From contig MKST01000002.1 in the NCBI GenBank assembly GCA_001897355.1, forward strand, positions 205,724-269,723: 64,000 nucleotides of DNA, read 5' to 3'. The DNA comes from Solirubrobacterales bacterium 67-14 (GTDB lineage: Bacteria; Actinomycetota; Thermoleophilia; Solirubrobacterales; 70-9). Each line of letters begins with the position of its first letter. Positions within the stretch are counted from its first letter, which is position 1. Made by a program: the position numbers and the translations under genes. The notes under the pieces were generated by a model. The model was given only the letters and a program-made list of their open reading frames with translations, did no database searches and was not told the DNA's origin. This document shows positions 54,861-63,147 of this stretch, in pieces.

Positions 54861-55598
54861 ATGCCCCTATCGTCAACAACCATGAGCGAAGAGGTCAAGG
54901 CGCCACCGGCCGCCGGCAACAAAGGCGAGAGCGAGTTCGTCGAATACACGAGGGCCCGCCAGTCGATGTCGCGGCGGATCGCCGAGTCGAAGGCGACCAT
55001 CCCCCACATCTACCTGCAGGTGGAGGCCGACCTGACCGCTTTGCTCGGGCGGCGCGAGAAGCTCCGCGGGGGCGACGAGGTGCCGACCGTCAACGACCTC
55101 GTGATCAAGACGGCGGCCCTCGCCCTGCGAAATCACCCGCGGGTCAACAGCACCTACCGCGACGGCGGCATCGAGCTTCACTCTCGGATCAACGTCGGGG
55201 TGGCGGTCGACACCGAAGACGGATCGCTGACCCCGGTCGTGACGGACGCCGACCGAAAGCCCCTCGAAGAGATCACCTCCGAGGTCCGCAACCTGTCGGC
55301 CCGGGCCCGCTCCGGCGAGATCACCCCGCCCGAACAGGCCGGCGCCACCTTCGCCATCTCCAACCTGGGCATGCTCGGGATCACTTCCTCTGAACCGGTG
55401 GTCAACCCCGGCCAGGCGGCCAAGCTGGCAGTCGGCGCGGTGACTTCCCGGCCCGTCGCACGAGGCGGTGAAGTGGCGGTCGGCGAAGTGATGACCCTCG
55501 ACCTTTCCTGTGACCATCGCGTCCTGCACGGCGGCGAGGCGGCACGTTTCCTGAACGAGGTCAAGGCGAACCTCGAGGATCCGGGGCTGCTGGGATGA
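54861..55598 (+). CDS. Stand-alone E2 acyltransferase catalytic domain (paralogue of PdhC)
   Basis: 245 residues (ATG 54861 or 54882). It matches only the catalytic core of PdhC: RARQSMSRRIAESKATIPHIYL, NDLVIKTAALALRNHPRVNSTYRDG, NVGVAVDTEDGSLTPVVTDAD, FAISNLGMLGITSSEPVVNPGQA and LSCDHRVLHGGEAARFL. There is no lipoyl domain and no E1/E3-binding domain. HRxxDG is HRVLHG, keeping His. It could add to the E2 core, serve as an inactive structural part, or accept another acyl group. Confidence 0.88.
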   Translation: MPLSSTTMSEEVKAPPAAGNKGESEFVEYTRARQSMSRRIAESKATIPHIYLQVEADLTALLGRREKLRGGDEVPTVNDLVIKTAALALRNHPRVNSTYRDGGIELHSRINVGVAVDTEDGSLTPVVTDADRKPLEEITSEVRNLSARARSGEITPPEQAGATFAISNLGMLGITSSEPVVNPGQAAKLAVGAVTSRPVARGGEVAVGEVMTLDLSCDHRVLHGGEAARFLNEVKANLEDPGLLG

Positions 55599-56020
55599 GC
55601 GCCGGGCCCGTACCAGCCGACGGCGGAACGGGTCCGAACTGTGTGAACGCCAGCGCCGGTGTGGCCGGCAGCCGTCGGATCCATCGCTCGGCCGGGGTCG
55701 CCGGCAGCGTCGTCACCACCCACTCGGCCGGGGTGGCCGGCAGTGCCGCGACCGGGTTCAGTGCCGGCGTGGCGGGCAGCTTCGGCACCCTGTTCAGTTC
55801 CGCGATCGCTTTCTGCCTGGCCACGATCGGCTCGTCCCTGCTCTTCGCGTGTGCCTTCTGCGTCGGTTGCTTTCGCTGCCGTCGCTGCGCCTTCTGCGTC
55901 GGCTGTCGCGACTGCGTCGACTGCATCGGTTGCGTGGGCTGTGAGGGCCTGACCGGCGCCCGCGGCGTGGTCGGCAAGTCCCGCGGGGACCGCAGGGGGT
56001 GGAGGCGATGGCGAAGCTGA
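55595..56020 (+). CDS. Unusual protein: SAGVAGS 12-residue repeats, hydrophobic segment and (Cys-x-x)11 tract
   Basis: 141 residues. The ATG overlaps the preceding E2-like stop (ATGA) and the stop lies 13 bases inside lipB, so it is coupled on both sides. Residues 20-67 are four 12-residue units starting SAGVAGS; ~68-88 is hydrophobic (FSSAIAFCLATIGSSLLFACAF); residues 86-116 hold eleven Cys every third residue (CAFCVGCFRCRRCAFCVGC...); the tail is Arg/Trp-rich. Third codon positions are almost all G or C in the Cys tract, favouring this frame over the opposite-strand open frame. No family recognised; metal or Fe-S binding is conjecture. Confidence 0.6.
   Translation: MSAGPVPADGGTGPNCVNASAGVAGSRRIHRSAGVAGSVVTTHSAGVAGSAATGFSAGVAGSFGTLFSSAIAFCLATIGSSLLFACAFCVGCFRCRRCAFCVGCRDCVDCIGCVGCEGLTGARGVVGKSRGDRRGWRRWRS
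55652..55795 (+). repeat. Four tandem 36-bp repeats
   Basis: Each unit has a conserved ~21-bp half encoding SAGVAGS (e.g. TCGGCCGGGGTGGCCGGCAG) and a 15-bp half that differs in every unit (encoding RRIHR, VVTTH, AATGF and FGTLF). The array is in frame within the 55595-56020 gene. Confidence 0.85.
55850..55942 (+). repeat. 9-bp period Cys-x-x coding repeat
   Basis: A TGC or TGT codon occurs every nine bases eleven times in a row within the 55595-56020 gene, without one slip in spacing. The two codons between vary (mostly Val-Gly, Ala-Phe, Arg-Arg, Val-Asp). Confidence 0.85.
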
Positions 56021-56811
56021 AGGTAATCGAGCTCGGTCGCCGCGACTACGCGGAGATGCTCGCGACCCAAGAGCGGCTGGTGGCGGATCGCCTCGAAGGC
56101 CGGGGCGGGAATCTGCTGCTCTTGCTGGAGCACCCGCCCACCTACACCCTCGGCCGCCGGTCTGAACCTTCCGACCTGCTGCATGACGCCGACTGGTACG
56201 GCGAGCGGGGCATCGAGATCTGCGACACGCCACGGGGCGGCAAGGTCACGTACCACGGGCCGGGCCAGATCATCGGCTACCCGATCATCGACCTGCGCGA
56301 GGTCGGTGCGCAACCCGCGGGCGCCGACCGGGTCGACGTCGCCGGTTTCGTCACCGCCCTCGAACAGTCGATGGCCGATGCCCTCGCCAAGTGGGGGCTC
56401 GCCGCGGGCCGAATCGAGGGACTGACCGGACTCTGGGTCGACGATGACCGGGTCGACCGCTTCGAGTTCGAGAACGCCGATGCCGCCTCGGCCGCGCCCG
56501 GCCTGGCTCGTGGCAGCATCCGCAAGATCGGCTCGATCGGGCTGCGGATCACTCGCGGAGTGACCAGCCACGGGCTTTCACTGAACGTGTCCGGCGACCT
56601 CGAGCCCTTCCGGTGGATCAACTCCTGCGGGATCGAGACTTGCCGCGCCACCTCGGTCGAGGCCGAGCTCGGTCACCACGGGCCGAGGCCCAGGGTGGTG
56701 AGCGGGGCAGTCGCCGATGCGCTGGCCACGAATCTCGGGCTCCGCGCGGTCACCGGGACGCCCGGTGAGGTCGGCCTCGAACGGCGACAGCGGGCAGATT
56801 CCGTAGCCTAG
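56008..56811 (+). CDS. lipB: Octanoyl-[acyl carrier protein]:protein octanoyltransferase
   Basis: 267 residues from ATG 56008 (GGAGG just before it); GTG 55999 is also in frame. It moves octanoate from ACP to the E2 lipoyl Lys. LipB motifs: PPTYTLGRRS, RGGKVTYHGPGQIIGYPI, catalytic Lys in SIRKIGSIGLRITRGVTSHG and catalytic Cys in INSCGIETC. A ~25-residue insert (DRFEFENADAASAAPGLARG) sits before the catalytic Lys. The C-terminus is ~30 residues longer than the E. coli form. It supplies octanoylated E2 for LipA. Confidence 0.95.
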   Translation: MAKLKVIELGRRDYAEMLATQERLVADRLEGRGGNLLLLLEHPPTYTLGRRSEPSDLLHDADWYGERGIEICDTPRGGKVTYHGPGQIIGYPIIDLREVGAQPAGADRVDVAGFVTALEQSMADALAKWGLAAGRIEGLTGLWVDDDRVDRFEFENADAASAAPGLARGSIRKIGSIGLRITRGVTSHGLSLNVSGDLEPFRWINSCGIETCRATSVEAELGHHGPRPRVVSGAVADALATNLGLRAVTGTPGEVGLERRQRADSVA

Positions 56812-56814
56812 GTA

Positions 56815-57840
56815 GTGGTGAGCACCCCGCCCCCGGATAGCGCGACCGTCGAAGGCCACCCTGAAGCCGGCTCCTCGGAAGGAGCTGCGCCGCCCGCCGA
56901 GCGGATCCACGTCACCCGGTCGCGGGCCAATCCCGGGGGTGGCAACGTCCAACTCGAGGATGCGATCCCCTTCCGTTCCCGCAAGCCTTCCTGGCTGAAG
57001 GTACCCCCGCCGGGCGGCCCGGTCTACCGCGAGATCAAGCAGATGATCGACGGGGAGGGCCTGAACACGGTCTGCGAGGAAGCCAACTGCCCGAACATCG
57101 GGGAGTGCTGGGAGCGTGGCACGGCCACCTTCATGATTCTCGGCGACGTCTGCACCCGACGCTGCGGCTTCTGCAACGTCCAGACCGGCAAGCCGAGCCA
57201 CAACGATCCGCTCGAACCGGCCCGGGTCGCGATGCAGGTCAAGCGCCTGGGGCTCAAGCACGCGGTGATCACCTCGGTCGACCGGGACGACCTTCCCGAT
57301 TACGGCGCCTCGGCCTTCGTCGGCGTGATCCGCTCGATCCGTGCCCAGGCGCCGGACTGCAAGGTGGAGATCCTGACCCCGGATTTCCGCGGTCAGGAGA
57401 TGCCGCTGGCCCGGGTGGTCCACGAGCGCCCCGACGTCTTCAACCACAACGTCGAAACGGTCCCTCGGCTCTACCCGAAGGCCCGCCGCGGCTCGAAGTT
57501 CCTGCGCTCGGCCCGGGTGCTGCGCCTGGCCCGGGAGATGGGTGAGGGAGAAGTGATCACCAAATCGGGCCTGATGGTCGGCCTCGGCGAGGAGTTCGAC
57601 GAGATGGTCGAGACCTTCGGCATCCTCCGCGAGCACGGTGTGCAGATCCTCACCGTCGGCCAGTATCTGCGGCCGACCGTCAACCACCTGCCGGTGGTGC
57701 GCTACTGGCATCCGGAAGAGTTCGAGGCGCTGGAGAAGGCCGCCTACGAGATCGGCTTCGAGTCGGTCGCCGCCGGGCCTTTGGTCCGCAGCAGCTACCA
57801 CGCGGACGAAAGCGCCCGCAAGGCCGCCGAAGCGGCCTGA
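56815..57840 (+). CDS. lipA: Lipoyl synthase (radical SAM)
   Basis: 341 residues from GTG 56815, three bases after the lipB stop. It inserts two sulfurs into protein-bound octanoate. Auxiliary cluster CEEANCPNIGEC (C-x4-C-x5-C), radical SAM cluster CTRRCGFC (C-x3-C-x2-C) and the C-terminal RSSY Ser ligand (VRSSYHADE) are all present. A ~50-residue N-terminal extension is Pro/Ser-rich. Last gene of the PDH-lipoate run. Confidence 0.97.
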   Translation: MVSTPPPDSATVEGHPEAGSSEGAAPPAERIHVTRSRANPGGGNVQLEDAIPFRSRKPSWLKVPPPGGPVYREIKQMIDGEGLNTVCEEANCPNIGECWERGTATFMILGDVCTRRCGFCNVQTGKPSHNDPLEPARVAMQVKRLGLKHAVITSVDRDDLPDYGASAFVGVIRSIRAQAPDCKVEILTPDFRGQEMPLARVVHERPDVFNHNVETVPRLYPKARRGSKFLRSARVLRLAREMGEGEVITKSGLMVGLGEEFDEMVETFGILREHGVQILTVGQYLRPTVNHLPVVRYWHPEEFEALEKAAYEIGFESVAAGPLVRSSYHADESARKAAEAA

Positions 57841-57918
57841 GCCGCGGGCAACACGGCTCCCAAAGCGCTCCGGCCCCAAAGCCGTCCGGACCCTTTCAGC
57901 GATAGCCTCGAAGGTTCC

Positions 57919-58362
57919 GTGATTCCCTTCCGTGACAACATGGACCTGCGCGGTTCGGTCTGGGGCACCCTCGCCCTGCTGCTGGTCTATCTGGTCCTCG
58001 CCCTGATCGGGGACATCCCCCACATGAACGCCTGGCAGGTGCTGGTCGGGCTGATCGGGCTGTGGCTCTTCGCCCCCTATGTGGAGCGCCGGGCCGGCAC
58101 GCCGCTCTTCGTGGTCGGCTTCCTGGTCGTGGCCGGCGCCACCGGCTTCCTGGTCGGCGCCGTCGACGAGGCCTCCGGCCCCTACGCGATCAGCTTTTTC
58201 CTGCCGATACTGGCGACCGCGGGCGTCCACGTCATCCTCGCGCCCCGCTCGAAGATCATCTGCCTGCTCCCGGTCCCCTTCGCGATGACCTTCGTCGAAG
58301 TGCCGACGATCTGGGTGACCGTGATCTGGCTCGCCCTCGAGATCCTCCTCACCGCCGCCTGA
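57919..58362 (+). CDS. Short membrane protein resembling a truncated, catalytically dead rhomboid
   Basis: 147 residues from GTG 57919. The N-terminal MIPFRDN and the VLVGLIGLWLFAPYVERRAGTPLFVVGFLVVAGATGFLV stretch parallel the rhomboid start (IPLRDN) and its helix-2 WxFGxxVE..G motif. The Ser of GxSG and the catalytic His are not found, and only 4-5 helices are present. A pseudoprotease or unrelated membrane protein are both possible. Convergent with uppP, one base apart. Confidence 0.55.
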   Translation: MIPFRDNMDLRGSVWGTLALLLVYLVLALIGDIPHMNAWQVLVGLIGLWLFAPYVERRAGTPLFVVGFLVVAGATGFLVGAVDEASGPYAISFFLPILATAGVHVILAPRSKIICLLPVPFAMTFVEVPTIWVTVIWLALEILLTAA

Positions 58363-58363
58363 C

Positions 58364-59191
58364 TCAGACCGAGATCAGGCCCGCAGCGGTCAGGGTGAGG
58401 ATGCCGGCGCCGACGATCAGGCGGTACCAGACGAAGACCGACATCGAGTGGCTGGTCAGGTATCTGAGGAACCAGGCGATCACCGCGTAGCCGACCACGA
58501 AGGCGACCAGGGTCGCGATCGCGATGTTGACCATCGGCTCGTCGAAATGCTCCTTGCCGGAGAGCAGCTTGTAGAGCTCGTAGAAGCCGGAGAGGACGAC
58601 GGCCGGGATTGCGAGCAGGAAGGCGAAGCGGGCCGCCGCCTCGCGGTTCAGGCCGAGGAAGAGGCCGGCGCTGATCGTCGCGCCGGAGCGGGAGACGCCG
58701 GGGATCAGGGCGAGGGACTGGGCGAGTCCGATGATCACCCCGTCCCGGAAGGAGAGCTCGCCGACCTCGCGCCGATGTGTCCCGACCGCATCGGCCCGGC
58801 CGAGGACCAGGCCGAAGACGATCAGCATCGAGCCGACCAGCCAGAGATTCCGGGCGGCGGTCTCGATCTGGTCCTGGAAGGCCAGACCGAGGATCGAGAT
58901 CGGGATGGTGGCGATGATCAGGTACCAGCCCATGCGCGGGTTGAGCTCGCCTCGCATCTCCGTTCGGCGCAGCGAGAGCAGCCAGTCCCGGGCGATGTTC
59001 CAGAGGTCCTGGCGGAAGTAGATCAGCACCGCGGCCTCGGTTCCGAGCTGGATCACCGCCGTGAAGGCGGCGCCCGGATCCTCCCAGCCGAGGATCGCCG
59101 GCACGAACAGCAGGTGGCCGCTGGAGGAGATCGGCAGGAACTCGGTCAGCCCCTGGAGGATGCCGAGAAAGATGCTCTGAAAGAGGTCCAA
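58364..59191 (-). CDS. uppP: Undecaprenyl-diphosphate phosphatase
   Basis: 275 residues with about eight membrane helices. It dephosphorylates undecaprenyl pyrophosphate to recycle the peptidoglycan lipid carrier. BacA/UppP motifs: GILQGLTEFLPISSSGHL (catalytic E/SSSGH region) and ALIPGVSRSGATISAGLFLG (PGxSRSG). The start codon ATG 59191 is 12 bases after the SDR stop, suggesting one transcript. Confidence 0.95.
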   Translation of the reverse strand: MDLFQSIFLGILQGLTEFLPISSSGHLLFVPAILGWEDPGAAFTAVIQLGTEAAVLIYFRQDLWNIARDWLLSLRRTEMRGELNPRMGWYLIIATIPISILGLAFQDQIETAARNLWLVGSMLIVFGLVLGRADAVGTHRREVGELSFRDGVIIGLAQSLALIPGVSRSGATISAGLFLGLNREAAARFAFLLAIPAVVLSGFYELYKLLSGKEHFDEPMVNIAIATLVAFVVGYAVIAWFLRYLTSHSMSVFVWYRLIVGAGILTLTAAGLISV

Positions 59192-59203
59192 GGACCTGAC
59201 AGG

Positions 59204-59974
59204 CTACTTCGGAGCCATGCGGAGAGCGCCGTCGAGACGGATCACTTCGCCGTTCAGCATCACGTTGTCGACGATGTGGAGGGCAAGCGCTCCGAACTCG
59301 TCCGGCACGCCGAGCCGGGGCGGGAAGGGGATCGTTTCGCCCAGCGCCTTGCGGGCCGGTTCCGGCAGAAGCGCGAGGAGCGGCGTGTCGAAGAGGCCGG
59401 GGGCGATCGTCATCACCCGCACCCCGTCGCGGGACAGGTCGCGGGCCGCGGGCAGGGTGAGGCCGACCACGCCACCCTTCGAGGCGGCATAGGCGGTCTG
59501 GCCGATCTGGCCGTCGTAGGCGGCGATCGAGGCGGTGTTGATGCATACCCCGCGCTGGCCGTCTTCGTCCGGCTCGTTCCCCACCATGGCCGCGGCGGCC
59601 TGGCTGAGCACGTTGATCGTGCCGATCAGATTGATGTTGATCGCCCACTTGTACCCGTCGAGCGGGGCCGGTTCGCCCTTCTGCACGATGCGTCCGGCCG
59701 CACCGACCCCGGCGCAGTTGACGCAGATCCGCAGGCCGCCGCTGGAACCGCCGGCGCCCGGCCCGGCGGCCTCGGCGATCGCCTCGCGGACCGACTCCTC
59801 GTCGGTGACGTCCGCCTTGACGAAGGTTCCGCCGATCTCCCCGACCAGCTCCACACCCTTCTCCTCGTTCAGGTCGGCGACCACTACCTTGTGGCCGGCC
59901 TCGACCAGTTTGCGGGCGGTTGCTTCACCGAGGCCCGAGGCCCCTCCGAACACGATCGCGCTTTCCGGCTTCAT
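59204..59974 (-). CDS. SDR family oxidoreductase (3-hydroxyacyl-CoA dehydrogenase type II-like)
   Basis: 256 residues from ATG 59974 (SD GAAGAGGAG). Nucleotide motif IVFGGASGLGEATARKL, NAG motif VNCAGVGAAG, catalytic Ser in INTASIAAYDG and the YAASK motif. VGNEPDEDGQRGVCINTAS is the pattern seen in HSD17B10-type 3-hydroxyacyl-CoA dehydrogenases. It is divergent from an acyl-CoA dehydrogenase, so a beta-oxidation role is reasonable. Confidence 0.9.
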   Translation of the reverse strand: MKPESAIVFGGASGLGEATARKLVEAGHKVVVADLNEEKGVELVGEIGGTFVKADVTDEESVREAIAEAAGPGAGGSSGGLRICVNCAGVGAAGRIVQKGEPAPLDGYKWAININLIGTINVLSQAAAAMVGNEPDEDGQRGVCINTASIAAYDGQIGQTAYAASKGGVVGLTLPAARDLSRDGVRVMTIAPGLFDTPLLALLPEPARKALGETIPFPPRLGVPDEFGALALHIVDNVMLNGEVIRLDGALRMAPK

Positions 59975-60015
59975 TTCTGGTGCTCCTCTTCGATTGGTCA
60001 AATAGAGTGCGGCGC

Positions 60016-61164
<1,149 letters not shown>

Positions 61165-61182
61165 CGCCTCACCGTAAGAAGT

Positions 61183-61220
61183 CGCCCCGGCGGCCTGTGG
61201 CCTTCCCCGCCGCCGGGGCG
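61183..61220. terminator. Two-way terminator hairpin
   Basis: CGCCCCGGCGGC (61183-61194) and GCCGCCGGGGCG (61209-61220) pair perfectly over 12 bp around a 14-nt loop. It lies between the convergent acyl-CoA dehydrogenase (end 61164) and cupredoxin (end 61228) genes. Confidence 0.7.
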
Positions 61221-61227
61221 TTCTCCC

Positions 61228-62181
61228 TCAACTCGCTTCGAACATCCCCATCGCGCCCTGGTCCATGTCGATGACCGAGTGGCTGACGAATGGGTAGCTG
61301 CCCGCTTCGGGGAACGTCGTCTCGAATACCCCAGCGCCACCGGGAGCGATGACCTGGGTGGAGACGTTGTGGATCGCCTCGTCGGGCTGGCCGTCGTGTT
61401 CATACGAGTCAAAGATGGTCCCGACCACATGGAAGGCGCTGAACAGCGAGGGACCGGAATCGAGGAAGTAGATCCGGACCAGCTCACCGACCTTGACCGG
61501 GATCGGCTTTTCGGCGTACTGGTAGCTGCGTCCGTTGAAGACCACGTAGGCGGGCGAGCCCTTCTTCATCGCTTCATAGGAAGTCTTGAGGAAGCCGTTC
61601 TTGACCTTGCCGTAGTACTCGCTCTGGACCAGGAAAATCTCCTTGGCCGGAGGCCGGGGCGTGGCCGGGTCGACCACGATCATCCCCTGCATGCCCATCC
61701 CGAGGTGCTCCAGCATCGGGCCCGTCGCGCAGTGGTACATGAAGACGCCGGGGGTACTCGCCTGGAACTCGAAGGTGAACGACTTCCCGGGCGCCACGTC
61801 CTTGAAGGCGACGTTGGGAGCGATCCGCGCCGCGTGGAAATCGACCGAGTGGTGCATCGCCATGTTGGCCCGGTTGAAGCGCAGGCAGCTCAGCAGCTTG
61901 CGCTTCTTCTTGCCGCGGCAGCTCTTGCGGATCCCCTTGTGGCTGTTCTTGAGGGTGACCCGCACCGTGTCACCCTGGGTCGCCCGGATCACCGGGCCGG
62001 GCACGGTGCCGTTGAACGTCCAGGCCTTCATCTTCACTCCCCGGGCCACGGTGATCGTGGCCGGCCGGGCGTTCAACTGGACATCGACCACTGTCGCCCG
62101 GGTTTCCGAGACCAGCACGAACAAACTCGCAAAGGCCAGCAGCACCGCCACGAGGCCGGTTCTGAACCAGATCGAAGCCAT
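61228..62181 (-). CDS. Secreted two-domain cupredoxin, NirK-like copper oxidase/nitrite reductase
   Basis: 317 residues from ATG 62181 with a signal peptide or anchor (LVAVLLAFASLFVLVSETRA). Type 1 copper ligands: His111, Cys151, His159 and Met164 (YHCATGPMLEHLGMGMQG). Type 2 ligands: His116, His150 and His301, plus NirK catalytic Asp114 (HSVDFH) and His251 (AFHVVG). All match copper nitrite reductase by position. An insert at residues 81-103 is Lys/Cys-rich (KGIRKSCRGKKKRKLLSC). Nitrite reduction is likely but a two-domain multicopper oxidase remains possible. Confidence 0.85.
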   Translation of the reverse strand: MASIWFRTGLVAVLLAFASLFVLVSETRATVVDVQLNARPATITVARGVKMKAWTFNGTVPGPVIRATQGDTVRVTLKNSHKGIRKSCRGKKKRKLLSCLRFNRANMAMHHSVDFHAARIAPNVAFKDVAPGKSFTFEFQASTPGVFMYHCATGPMLEHLGMGMQGMIVVDPATPRPPAKEIFLVQSEYYGKVKNGFLKTSYEAMKKGSPAYVVFNGRSYQYAEKPIPVKVGELVRIYFLDSGPSLFSAFHVVGTIFDSYEHDGQPDEAIHNVSTQVIAPGGAGVFETTFPEAGSYPFVSHSVIDMDQGAMGMFEAS

Positions 62182-62274
62182 GGGCCGACCGTATTCCAAG
62201 TCACTTGACTTGAACAACCGTGGCAACTACGGAACCGACCTGCGGAAAAACACGCAATCAAGCGAACCCGGTCG

Positions 62275-62325
62275 CACTGAGGTTGAAGAATCGAGCGCTA
62301 TATGGCGGGAATTTCAACCTCAGTG
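62275..62325. repeat. Repeat A, copy 2
   Basis: Perfect 13-bp arms CACTGAGGTTGAA (62275-62287) / TTCAACCTCAGTG (62313-62325) around a 25-nt loop nearly identical to copy 1. The third pair from the shared GAGG is C-G here and G-C in copy 1, a compensating change. It lies 39 bases after the sdhB stop, in the same orientation to sdhB as copy 1 is to lysR. Confidence 0.8.
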
Positions 62326-62364
62326 GAACGGGGAATGAAAAGAGGCGCCTTTCGGCGCCTCTGG

Positions 62365-63147
62365 CTACTGGGTGGTCATTGCCTTTTCTGGCTTTGACTT
62401 CTTCTTGGTCTTGGCTTTGCGGTACTCGCGGTTGAGCATTCCGATCACGTCGATCGAGATCTCCTGGGGGCAGACCCGGGAACACTCGCCGTAATTGGTG
62501 CAGCCGCCGAAGCCCTCGGCGTCCATCTGCTCGACCATGCCGATCACCCGGGACTCGCGCTCCGGCTGGCCTTGGGGCAGGAGGTTGAGATGGGTGACCT
62601 TGGCCCCGGTGAAGAGCATCGCGGCGCCGTTCGGGCAGGCGGCGACGCAGGCGCCGCAGCCGATGCAGATCGCCGCGTCCATCGCCTTCTCCTGGATCTC
62701 CGGGGAGACCGGCATCGAGTTCGGCTCCGGCTGGGGGCCGGTCGTGGTCGAGATGTAGCCGCCGGCCTGGATCACCCGATCCAGCGCTCCGCGGTCGACC
62801 GCGAGGTCGCGGATCACGGGGAAGGTGTTGGCCCGGTACGGCTCGACCTTGATCGTCTGGCCGTCGATGAAGTCACGCATGTAGGTCTGGCAGGAAGTGA
62901 CCTGCTGAGGGCCGTGTGGGGTGCCGTCGATGACCAGCGAGCAGGCGCCGCAGATGCCTTCACGGCAGTCGGAGTCGAAGGCGATCGTGCGCTTCTTCTC
63001 GTGGCTGAGCCGCTCGTTGAGCTGGTCGAGCATCTCGAGGAAGGAGGCATCCGGGTTGATGTCGGTGACCTTGAAGGTCTCGAAGCGTCCCGCCTCGGTC
63101 TCGTCGGTGCCGTCGAACTGACGCCAGATCTCAAGGGTGAAATTCAC
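62365..63147 (-). CDS. sdhB: Succinate dehydrogenase/fumarate reductase iron-sulfur subunit
   Basis: 260 residues from GTG 63147, overlapping the sdhA stop (GTGA). It carries electrons from the flavoprotein to quinone. 2Fe-2S cluster: DCREGICGACSLVIDG and the later Cys in TSCQTYMRD; 4Fe-4S and 3Fe-4S: CIGCGACVAACPNGA and CTNYGECSRVCPQEI. The C-terminus ends in a Lys-rich stretch (KAKTKKKSKPEKA). It is the last gene of the sdhAB pair. Confidence 0.96.
   Translation of the reverse strand: MNFTLEIWRQFDGTDETEAGRFETFKVTDINPDASFLEMLDQLNERLSHEKKRTIAFDSDCREGICGACSLVIDGTPHGPQQVTSCQTYMRDFIDGQTIKVEPYRANTFPVIRDLAVDRGALDRVIQAGGYISTTTGPQPEPNSMPVSPEIQEKAMDAAICIGCGACVAACPNGAAMLFTGAKVTHLNLLPQGQPERESRVIGMVEQMDAEGFGGCTNYGECSRVCPQEISIDVIGMLNREYRKAKTKKKSKPEKAMTTQ

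Noticed and set aside
55652..55795. CRISPR-like array (constant 21 bp, variable 15 bp)
   Set aside because: Units are in frame within a gene, the variable parts are only 15 bp, and no cas gene is nearby.
55561..56571. Minus-strand open frame with LPATPA repeats
   Set aside because: It lies opposite the Cys-rich gene and lipB; the conserved LipB motifs and third-position GC support the plus strand.
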